Origin: Actinomycetes bacterium
GTDB lineage: Bacteria; Actinomycetota; Actinomycetes; Mycobacteriales; Micromonosporaceae
Direction of reading: 5' to 3'
NCBI GenBank assembly: GCA_023402505.1
Contig: JAEYGD010000165.1
Coordinates: 1-5,425, forward strand
Length of the DNA: 5,425 bases
Shown here piece by piece: positions 1-5,374 of this stretch (its first letter is position 1; every line of letters begins with the position of its first letter). The notes under the pieces were generated by a model. That model searched no databases and had not been told where the DNA came from. It worked only from the letters and a program-made list of their open reading frames with translations. The position numbers were made by a program, and so were the translations under genes.

Positions 1-653
1 GGCTGGCCGCGCTCGGCGCGGCCCGGCTGGGCCGGCGGGCGCTGCTGCCCGGTGCGGCCGTGCTCCTGCCGGTGCTGCTGGTCTTCGCCGCCGGTGTGCT
101 CGTCCCCCTCTGGGTGCCCCGCTACCTCGTCTTCGTGGTGCCGTTCGGGTGCCTGCTGGCCGGCGCGGCGCTGGCCGGCGTGCCGCTGCTGCCGGCACTC
201 GGTGTGGTGGCGCTGGCCGGCGCGCTCGGGCTGCCCGACCAGGCCGCGCTGCGCCGCACCCACGAGTGGCCCCGCTCCGCGCCGGTCGACTACGCGGCCG
301 CCGCCCGCGTGGTGTCCGCCGGTCAGCGGCCGGGCGACGCGGTCGTCTACGCACCCCGGGAGAGCTGGCTCTTCCTCGACCTGGGCCTGGAGTACCACCT
401 CCGCGACCGCCGGCCCCGCGACGTGCTGGCCACCGCCGACCAGGCCCGGCGGGGCGATCTCTGGGCGGCCGAGTGCGCCCGGCCGGCCGAGTGCCTGAGC
501 GACGCGGACCGGATCTGGCTGGTGGTCGCCGGCCGGCACGCCGACCCGCTCGCCGCCGTGCCCGGCGCCAAGGGCGCCGCACTGCGCGCCACCTGGAGCA
601 CCGACCGGGTGTGGCAGCACCCGGGGCTGACCGTCGCCCTGCTCACCCGCTAA
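1..653 (+). CDS. C-terminal part of a GT39-like polytopic membrane glycosyltransferase (5' end outside window)
   Basis: The reading frame is open from the first complete codon (base 3) to a TAA at 651-653, giving 216 residues of a protein whose start lies upstream. About three hydrophobic helices come first (roughly bases 51-113, 120-180 and 184-237), with WVPRYLVF between the first two. An Arg-Tyr pair leading into a late membrane helix is typical of the C-terminal end of GT39/ArnT/PMT-type lipid-linked-sugar glycosyltransferases of actinomycetes. About 137 soluble residues follow (HEWPRSAPVDYAAAARVV, then RPGDAVVYAPRESW), resembling the extracytoplasmic tail of these proteins. By family, the role would be transfer of a sugar from a polyprenyl-phosphate donor at the outer face of the membrane. 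The catalytic Asp-containing loop is N-terminal and not visible, so the function is inferred from the tail alone. It could be another polytopic membrane protein. The next gene converges on it. Confidence 0.6.
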   Translation, partial: LAALGAARLGRRALLPGAAVLLPVLLVFAAGVLVPLWVPRYLVFVVPFGCLLAGAALAGVPLLPALGVVALAGALGLPDQAALRRTHEWPRSAPVDYAAAARVVSAGQRPGDAVVYAPRESWLFLDLGLEYHLRDRRPRDVLATADQARRGDLWAAECARPAECLSDADRIWLVVAGRHADPLAAVPGAKGAALRATWSTDRVWQHPGLTVALLTR

Positions 654-658
654 CCCAT

Positions 659-686
659 CCCCCACCCCCCACTCCCCACGCCCCCC
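659..686 (-). other. Putative G-quadruplex motif (minus strand) / i-motif C-runs (plus strand)
   Basis: On plus there are four cytosine runs of 5, 6, 4 and 6 bases (659-663, 665-670, 674-677, 681-686), separated by A, ACT and ACG. The minus strand thus has four guanine runs of at least four with loops of 3, 3 and 1, fitting the canonical intramolecular quadruplex pattern. It lies just after the stop of the plus-strand membrane gene. It is also downstream of the kinase stop on minus, so a read-through kinase transcript would carry the G-rich form. High GC raises the chance background, but runs this long with loops this short are more than base composition usually gives. Confidence 0.5.
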
Positions 687-695
687 ACGCCGCGT

Positions 696-764
696 CGATC
701 TTGCACTTTCCGCCCCGACGAAGACCGCAAAAGGTGTGTAACGAGGGCCAGAACTGCATGATCG
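696..764. repeat. Imperfect inverted repeat (hairpin), possibly a dispersed REP-like intergenic element
   Basis: Bases 696-715 can pair with 745-764. Of 20 opposed positions, 15 are Watson-Crick and one is a G-T wobble; mismatches fall at 701/759, 706/754, 710/750 and 711/749. The loop is 29 bases (716-744). The outer arms read CGATCTTGCACTTT and the complement of AACTGCATGATCG. From memory, arms of the GATCTTGCACTTT / GATCATGCAG type recur in many Micromonospora intergenic regions, so I read this as one copy of a dispersed element. That recollection could not be tested here. Its position between convergent genes suits a transcript 3'-end stabiliser or terminator, but no T-run follows. Confidence 0.5.
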
Positions 765-765
765 C

Positions 766-789
766 GAGTGCGGGAGGGAGTGCGGGAGG
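766..789. repeat. Perfect 12-bp tandem duplication
   Basis: GAGTGCGGGAGG occurs at 766-777 and again immediately at 778-789 with no mismatch. The duplication supplies three of the four guanine runs of the quadruplex-type motif that ends at 794. It starts two bases after the outer end of the hairpin arm and stops just before the kinase stop codon. On the minus strand it is a C-rich, G-poor tract downstream of the kinase gene. It probably arose by slippage, and its copy number may vary between strains. Confidence 0.75.
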
Positions 790-794
790 TGGGG
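772..794 (+). other. Putative G-quadruplex motif (plus strand)
   Basis: Guanine runs at 772-774, 776-778, 784-786 and 791-794 are separated by loops of 1, 5 and 4 bases. This fits the usual pattern of four runs of at least three G with loops of 1-7. It sits on the strand opposite to the other motif at 659-686, and the two bracket the hairpin. A plus-strand transcript running past the membrane protein gene would carry this motif after the hairpin. This is a pattern match only; nothing here shows that it folds. Confidence 0.4.
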
Positions 795-797
795 CGG

Positions 798-2318
798 TCA
801 GGGTCGGACTAGCGGTATGACCAGCATCGCCTCGGTGCCGCCGCTGGCGCTGCCGCGCAGCTCGATCGTGCCGCGCAACTCCCCGGTGACCAGCGCGCGG
901 ACGATCTGCAGGCCCAGGTTCCCGCCGCGCTCGGCGTCGAACTCCGGCGGCAACCCGCTGCCGTTGTCGGCCACCGAAACGTGCAGCATCTTGCGGAACC
1001 GGTGGGTCGAGACCACCACCTCCGGACCCGCGCCGGCAGGCGCGTCACCCGCGTCGCCGCCCGCCGGGAACCCGTGCTCCACCGCGTTCAGCAGCAGTTC
1101 GTTGAGGACCATCACCAGCGACGTGGCGATCTCGGCGGGCAGCACGCCGAAGCTGCCCTGCCGGCGCATCCGCACCCTCGACTCGGTGGCGGCCACCTCG
1201 GTCGCCGCGCTGGCCACCCGGTCGACGATCCCGTCGAACTCGACCGCCTCGTCACTGGACATGGAGAGCGTCTCGTGCACCAGCGCGATCGAGGCGACGC
1301 GGCGTACCGACTCCTCCAGCGCGACCCGGGCCTCCGGCATGCCGACCCGGCGGGCCTGCAGCCGCAGCAGCGCGGCGACGGTCTGGAGGTTGTTCTTCAC
1401 CCGGTGGTGGATCTCCCGGATGGTGGCGTCCTTGGTCATCAGGGCGCGGTCGCGGCGGCGCACCTCGGTGACGTCGCGGACCAGCACCAGCGCGCCGATC
1501 GGCACTCCGGCGGGCATCAGCGGCAGCGACCGGGTCAGCATCGTCGCACCACGTGCCTCGATCTCGCGGCGCGGCGGCGCCTCGCCGCGCAGGGCGGCGA
1601 GGACGCCGTTGGCCGCGTCGGTGCCCTCCAGCGGATCGGCGGCGAGGCGGCGGTGCAGGGCCGCGAGATCCTCGCCCACCAGGTGCGAGGCGTAGCCGAG
1701 CCGGCGGTACGCCGACTGCGCGTTCGGGCTCGCGTACGTCACCTTGCCGCTGGCGTCCAGCCGGACCAGTCCGTCGCCGACCCGGGGCGCCGAGGTGGTC
1801 TCCCCCGGGTGCCGGGCCGGCGGGAAGGTGCCGTCGGCGACCATCTGCGCCAGGTCGTCCGCGGTGGTCAGGTAGTTCAGCTCCAACTGGCTGGGCGTAC
1901 GCGCGGTGGACAGGTTGGTGTCCCGCCCGACCACCGCGATCACCTCGCCGTGTTCGCCGTCGGCCGTCCGCAGCCGCACCGGGATCGCCTCGTGCCGCGC
2001 GGGAACGTCCCCGTACCAGACCGGGTCGCCCTCCCGCCAGATCCGGCCCTGCCGGTACGCGACCTCCAGGTGGGCCACCTCCGGCCCGCCGATGATCCGG
2101 CCCACCTGGTCGTCCTGGTACGCGGTCGGCGCCGTCGTCGGCCGTACCTGGGCCACGCACAGGAACGTCCCGTCCCCGTCCACCGGCACCCAGAGCAGCA
2201 GGTCGGCGAAGGAGAGGTCGGAGAGCAACTGCCAGTCGCCGGCGATCCGGTGCAGGTGGTCGATGTCGGCCGGCCGGAGCCGGGTGTGCTCCTCAGCGAG
2301 GTCGCGCAGCGTGGACAC
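798..2318 (-). CDS. pdtaS: PdtaS-type cytosolic sensor histidine kinase (HisKA_2 family)
   Basis: This is a 506-residue protein with no membrane helix. The N-terminal sensor domain (H_kinase_N/GAF-like, about 1-150) opens MSTLRDLAEEHT and has DHLHRIAGDWQLLSDLSFAD, closely matching my memory of M. tuberculosis PdtaS (Rv3220c); this fixes the GTG start despite a weak ribosome site. A PAS domain follows (about 178-290). HisKA_2 (about 297-372) carries EIHHRVKNNLQ, with the likely phosphorylated His at 304. The HATPase domain (about 395-504) has the N box NELLLNAVEH (406-415), DNGSGLP (451-457) and NLGLQIV (467-473). In mycobacteria PdtaS phosphorylates PdtaR, an ANTAR regulator that binds nascent RNA; that partner is not in this window. 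A Gly/Ala/Asp-rich insert (418-431) follows the N box. Cys54 is present, but the position of the second mycobacterial sensor cysteine is Val58. The gene lies 25 bp after the SIS gene, probably in one transcript. Confidence 0.88.
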   Translation of the reverse strand: MSTLRDLAEEHTRLRPADIDHLHRIAGDWQLLSDLSFADLLLWVPVDGDGTFLCVAQVRPTTAPTAYQDDQVGRIIGGPEVAHLEVAYRQGRIWREGDPVWYGDVPARHEAIPVRLRTADGEHGEVIAVVGRDTNLSTARTPSQLELNYLTTADDLAQMVADGTFPPARHPGETTSAPRVGDGLVRLDASGKVTYASPNAQSAYRRLGYASHLVGEDLAALHRRLAADPLEGTDAANGVLAALRGEAPPRREIEARGATMLTRSLPLMPAGVPIGALVLVRDVTEVRRRDRALMTKDATIREIHHRVKNNLQTVAALLRLQARRVGMPEARVALEESVRRVASIALVHETLSMSSDEAVEFDGIVDRVASAATEVAATESRVRMRRQGSFGVLPAEIATSLVMVLNELLLNAVEHGFPAGGDAGDAPAGAGPEVVVSTHRFRKMLHVSVADNGSGLPPEFDAERGGNLGLQIVRALVTGELRGTIELRGSASGGTEAMLVIPLVRP

Positions 2319-2343
2319 GCTGACCAGCCTGCCACGCCGGCAC

Positions 2344-3396
2344 TCACATCGTCGCGGTGACCTTCTTGAGTCCGCGCGGCGCGTCCGGGTCCTCGCCCCG
2401 GGCCAGCGCGAGCGCCAGCGCCAGGCGTTGCAGCGGCAGGATGTCCAGCAGCGGCGCGTACCGCTCGTCGACCTCCGGTACGGCGATCCGGGTCGCGCCC
2501 GGCACGTCGGCGGAGCCGACCACCACCACGTCCGCCCGGCGCTCGCCGAGCCGCGGCAGCACCTCCCCCATCGCCCGGCCGCCGGGACCCGAGCCGACCA
2601 CCGCCAGCACCGGCACGTCCGGGTCGGTCATGGCGAGCGGGCCGTGCAGCAGGTCCGCGCCGGAGAAGGCGAGTGCCGGCAGGTAGGAGGTCTCCATCAA
2701 CTTCAGCGCGGCTTCCCGCGCGGTCGGGTACGCGTACCCCCGGCCGGTCGTGACCAGTTGCGCGGCGAACCGGTAGCGGGGGGCGAGCTGGGTGGCGGTC
2801 GCGTCGGCGAGGGTGCGGGTGGCGAGCTCGGGCAACGCGTCGAGGGCCGCCCGCTCGCCGTCGGGGAGCACCCCGTCACCGGACCGGATGCCCTCGACCA
2901 GCATCAGCAGGGCGAGCAGTTCGGCCGTGTACGTCTTGGTGGCGGCCACCGCCCGCTCGTGCCCGGCGGCGATGTCGACGCTCAGCTCGGCGACCTCGGC
3001 GAGCGGCGAGTCGGGCGCGTTGGTGACCGCGAGGGTGAGGGCTCCCGACGCGCGGGCGGCGCGCAGCACCTCGGTCAGGTCCGGCGAGCCGCCACTCTGG
3101 CTCACCCCGACGACGAGCGCGTCGGACAGGTCCGGCCGCGCCCCGTACACGGTGACGGAGCTGGGCGAGGCCAGCCCGGCGGGCAGGCCGAGCCGGATCT
3201 CGGTCAGGTACGCGCCGTAGAGCGCGGCGTGGTCGGAGGTGCCGCGTGCCGTGAACACCACGTGCCGCGGGCGGCGTTCGGCGATGGCCGCGGCGACCCG
3301 GGCGATCGGCCCGGCGTGCTCGGCGGAGAGCAGTCGCGCGTAGCCCGCCGGCTGCTCGTCGATGTCGGCGGCCATGCCGGCCCCTGGACGCGTCAC
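2344..3396 (-). CDS. Double-SIS-domain sugar-phosphate isomerase/deaminase, NagB-II / GlmS-isomerase-like
   Basis: This is a 350-residue soluble protein with two SIS domains and no glutaminase domain. SIS1 holds ARGTSDHAALYGAYL (50-64), the sugar-phosphate loop SQSGGSPD (99-106) and AATKTYTAEL (151-160). SIS2 holds GRGYAYPTAREAALKLMETSY (from 218), LLHGPLA (249-255) and the tail DPDAPRGLKKVT (from 336). Lys232, Glu235, His251 and Lys345 align by eye with the GlmS isomerase residues Lys485, Glu488, His504 and Lys603. Length and the GLKKVT tail fit SIS-fold glucosamine-6-phosphate deaminase (NagB-II: glucosamine-6-P to fructose-6-P plus ammonia), which feeds amino sugars into glycolysis. An AgaS-like or other sugar-phosphate isomerase remains possible. 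I chose the GTG at 3396: GGGAGGAG lies five bases upstream, and MAADIDEQP starts seven residues later where the family usually begins. Reading 34 codons further upstream would run through the control region. Confidence 0.82.
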   Translation of the reverse strand: MTRPGAGMAADIDEQPAGYARLLSAEHAGPIARVAAAIAERRPRHVVFTARGTSDHAALYGAYLTEIRLGLPAGLASPSSVTVYGARPDLSDALVVGVSQSGGSPDLTEVLRAARASGALTLAVTNAPDSPLAEVAELSVDIAAGHERAVAATKTYTAELLALLMLVEGIRSGDGVLPDGERAALDALPELATRTLADATATQLAPRYRFAAQLVTTGRGYAYPTAREAALKLMETSYLPALAFSGADLLHGPLAMTDPDVPVLAVVGSGPGGRAMGEVLPRLGERRADVVVVGSADVPGATRIAVPEVDERYAPLLDILPLQRLALALALARGEDPDAPRGLKKVTATM

Positions 3397-3401
3397 GGAA
3401 G

Positions 3402-3409
3402 CTCCTCCC
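3402..3409 (-). promoter_or_regulatory. Strong ribosome-binding site that sets the SIS gene start
   Basis: Reading on minus, GGGAGGAG lies five bases before the GTG at 3396-3394. It is the strongest Shine-Dalgarno match in the window. It argues against the longer in-frame ATG start at 3498 and against the internal ATG seven codons downstream (MAADIDEQP), which has no comparable site. Confidence 0.75.
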
Positions 3410-3431
3410 AGTGCGCGATACCCGCGCGTTT

Positions 3432-3451
3432 CCTGCTCAGTCTTGCACTTT
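3432..3451 (-). promoter_or_regulatory. Candidate operator upstream of the SIS gene
   Basis: On plus, TGCTCA (3434-3439) and TGCACT (3444-3449) form a weak direct repeat, four of six matching, with starts ten bases apart, so both would face the same side of the helix. The site is 36-55 bases upstream of the SIS start, a reasonable place for a repressor of DeoR or a similar direct-repeat-binding class. Such regulators commonly control amino-sugar genes. No regulator gene is in the window, so the assignment is a guess from position and repeat form. Confidence 0.25.
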
Positions 3452-3547
3452 TGGCCGGCTCCGAGCAACGCAACGAACAGCACTGCGCAGATGATCACAA
3501 AGAATCCTCAACATCACCTACGCTGACCCGACCCGAGAGCAACCACG

Positions 3548-3555
3548 TGAGAGGA
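3548..3555 (+). promoter_or_regulatory. Ribosome-binding site and upstream in-frame stop that fix the TPR gene start
   Basis: An in-frame TGA at 3548-3550 blocks any start upstream of the GTG at 3560. GAGGA at 3551-3555 lies four bases before that GTG, an acceptable though short-spaced Shine-Dalgarno site. Together they make 3560 the earliest possible and the best-supported start. Confidence 0.6.
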
Positions 3556-3559
3556 CGAC

Positions 3560-5374
3560 GTGTCCCCGGACGAGCGAGACCTGCCGGCGACGGAGGAACT
3601 GGCCCTGGCCCGGTCGGCCCTGGCCGACGGCGACCTGGCGCACGCCGCCACGCACGTCGCGGGCGCCCTGGCCCAGGCACCGACCCTGCCCGAGGCGCAC
3701 GAGATCCTCGCCCGGCTCGCCGCGTCCGGCGACGGCGGGCTCGACCTCTTCCCCCTGCACCAGAACGTGTTCGTCGGCACCGTGGTCGCCCGCGCCCACC
3801 TGCTCGCCGCTGCCGGCCGGCCCGCCGAAGGGCTCGACCTGCTCGTCGCGGCCACCGGCCACGCGCCCGCCACCCCGTGGGCGGAGGTGCCCTGGGTGAC
3901 CGCCCCCGACCTGGCCGAACGCCTCGACCCGGACCGTACCGCCCGGATCCTCATGCAGGTCTGCGCCGCCACCCACGACCCGGTGCCCCGGGCCGGCCGG
4001 GCGGCCCTCACCCCGTACCTGGTGCTGGCCCGCAACGCCGTGACCGTCCACCCCGAACACGCCCTCCTGCTCGGCGCGGGGTCCGCGCTGGCCCGGCGGA
4101 TCGGCGAGGTCGCGCTGGCGATCCGCTGGGCCACCCGGGGCGTACGCGCCGAACCGTCCAAGATCGGCGAGGTGTGGCTCGGGTACGCGTACCGCAGCGC
4201 CGGCCGGATCCGCGACGCCCTCGCCGCGCTCGAACGCGCCGTCACCCACGACCCGGACGACCTGGCCGTCTACGCCGACATCGCGGGCACCCTCGCCGAC
4301 CACGGACGGCTCGACGACGCCCTCACCTGGATCGACCGCGCCCTCGCCCGGGACCCCTCGTTCGACTGCGCCGTGCACACCGCGCACCGGCTGCGCTTCC
4401 GCCGCGACGGCGACGTCGCACACCTGGTGGCGCTCGCCGACTTCGCGCGGGAACACCCGGACGACTCGCACGAGCACGCCGACCTCGCCGAGTCCTGCGC
4501 CGGCCGGCCGTGGCTCGGGCAGGTCACCCCCGCCACCGGCCCGGTCGCCGACGCGCTGCGGGCCGCCGACAGCCCGGGCGGCGTCCTCCGGCTGGCGTCG
4601 CCGGCCCCGCCGAGCGCGCTGCGTACCCTCGCCGTCGCCGCGCCCGGCCTGCGCGTCGAGGTGGCCGACAGGCCCGGCCCCGACGCGCGCCAGCCGAGAC
4701 GCGCGACCACCCGGCACCTGTGGCGCTACGAGGGAACCGCCGTCACGCCCGCCGTACCGCCGCCGTCGCCACGGTCCGCCGAGCACCTACGCCAGTTCGT
4801 GCACCCGGCCTGGCCCCACCCGCCGGCCGCGTACGACGCGGCCGTCGCCCTGGCCACGCTGGACCTGGCGGACCTGCTCGGCCTCCTGGCCCACCCGCCG
4901 GCGGCCCCGCCGACCGGGCTGGGCCGGATCCTCGACGGCCAGGACCCGGCGCTGTGGGTCCGCAGCGTGCAGGTGTGGGCCTGCCTGGGCCTGCTGCACC
5001 ACCGCACCGACGAGCCGTGGCCGACGTCCACCCGCCGGGCGGTGCTGCTGGACCTGGTCTGGGGAATCGAGGACTGGACCACCGAGGCCGCGTTGTTCGC
5101 GCTGGTCACCGCCGCCTGGGTCGATCCGGCGGTACGCGGCGACGTCGCCGCCGTGGTCGCCGAGCGGCTAGCCGACGCCGCCGAGGTCGCCACCGCCCGC
5201 CCGGTCCCGGTCGCCACTTCGCTGGGCCACCTGGCGCTGGCCACACCCGACCTGCCCGCCGAGGCCCGCGCGCTCGCCCACACCCTGACCGGGGCCCCAC
5301 CGCCCGGACCGGGTGCCCCCGGCGGCCTCCGCCGTCTCTGGCGCCGCCTGACCGCCCTCTTCCACCACCCCTGA
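3560..5374 (+). CDS. TPR-repeat protein with a conserved-looking helical C-terminal half, function unknown
   Basis: This is a 604-residue, probably cytoplasmic protein with no signal peptide or membrane segment. TPR-like helical pairs occur near residues 11-44 and then in a cleaner series at about 166-199, 200-233 and 234-267. The third and fourth show the typical W/Y-A-G-ALxxxxRAxxxDP pattern, for example GRIRDALAALERAVTHDP. The middle (about 300-380) is Pro/Ala-rich and less regular. The C-terminal half has distinctive blocks: LWRYEG (387-392), HPAWPHPPAAYDAAVAL (from 415), LGLLHHRTDEPW (to 487) and WGIEDWTTEAALFALVTAAWVDP (from 501). I recall similar blocks in uncharacterised actinomycete TPR proteins, so this half is likely an all-helical domain under real constraint. 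TPRs usually hold partner proteins; no partner is evident. The gene is divergent from the SIS gene. It ends in TGA after a basic, Pro-rich tail (RRLWRRLTALFHHP). Confidence 0.85.
   Translation: MSPDERDLPATEELALARSALADGDLAHAATHVAGALAQAPTLPEAHEILARLAASGDGGLDLFPLHQNVFVGTVVARAHLLAAAGRPAEGLDLLVAATGHAPATPWAEVPWVTAPDLAERLDPDRTARILMQVCAATHDPVPRAGRAALTPYLVLARNAVTVHPEHALLLGAGSALARRIGEVALAIRWATRGVRAEPSKIGEVWLGYAYRSAGRIRDALAALERAVTHDPDDLAVYADIAGTLADHGRLDDALTWIDRALARDPSFDCAVHTAHRLRFRRDGDVAHLVALADFAREHPDDSHEHADLAESCAGRPWLGQVTPATGPVADALRAADSPGGVLRLASPAPPSALRTLAVAAPGLRVEVADRPGPDARQPRRATTRHLWRYEGTAVTPAVPPPSPRSAEHLRQFVHPAWPHPPAAYDAAVALATLDLADLLGLLAHPPAAPPTGLGRILDGQDPALWVRSVQVWACLGLLHHRTDEPWPTSTRRAVLLDLVWGIEDWTTEAALFALVTAAWVDPAVRGDVAAVVAERLADAAEVATARPVPVATSLGHLALATPDLPAEARALAHTLTGAPPPGPGAPGGLRRLWRRLTALFHHP

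Larger units (their letters stand above)
654..797. other. Convergent intergenic region between the membrane protein and the sensor kinase
   Basis: This 144-bp stretch lies between two stop codons, TAA at 651-653 on plus and TGA at 798-800 on minus. I see no credible gene in it. In order it holds a C-rich, G-poor tract (654-688, one G in 35 bases), an imperfect hairpin (696-764), and a G-rich tract with a 12-bp tandem duplication (766-797). Each converging transcript would therefore pass a C-rich, G-poor stretch, then the hairpin, then a G-run stretch. No run of T follows the hairpin on either strand, so a classical Rho-independent terminator is not present. A bidirectional Rho-type or structural termination zone is an inference. 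Confidence 0.6.
3397..3559. promoter_or_regulatory. Divergent promoter/operator region between the SIS and TPR genes
   Basis: This 163-bp region separates two divergent starts and must hold both promoters unless the TPR gene is leaderless or read from elsewhere. It is the least GC-rich part of the window: 3461-3550 has 50 of 90 G/C, and 3491-3520 only 11 of 30. Palindromes inside it are CTGCGCAG (3483-3490), TGATCA (3492-3497) and CACGTG (3544-3549). CAACG is repeated in tandem at 3466-3475. A possible plus-strand -10 hexamer TACGCT lies at 3519-3524, 35 bases before the GTG, but no good -35 is found at the usual spacing. No convincing minus-strand promoter hexamers were found. It holds no gene. 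Confidence 0.6.

Noticed and set aside
696..764. Classical Rho-independent terminator
   Set aside because: The stem is interrupted by mismatches and the loop is 29 bases, and no T-run follows on either strand.
981..2360. A 459-codon plus-strand frame antisense to the kinase gene
   Set aside because: Composition is dominated by His, Arg, Gly and Val repeats typical of antisense codons. The minus-strand kinase has full domain support.
3397..3498. A 34-residue N-terminal extension of the SIS protein, from an ATG at 3498, possibly a hydrophobic leader
   Set aside because: It would run through the AT-rich control region, has no good ribosome site, and homologues begin near the EQP motif. The GTG at 3396 has a strong ribosome site.
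3397..3500. glmS-type ribozyme or riboswitch in the SIS gene leader
   Set aside because: No recognisable pseudoknot core or pairing pattern was seen, the glmS ribozyme is mainly a Firmicutes element, and the leader is short.
3518..4786. A 422-codon minus-strand frame antisense to the TPR gene
   Set aside because: Gly/Val/Arg-rich shadow with no domain signal; the plus-strand frame has clear TPR patterns, a ribosome site and a decisive upstream stop.
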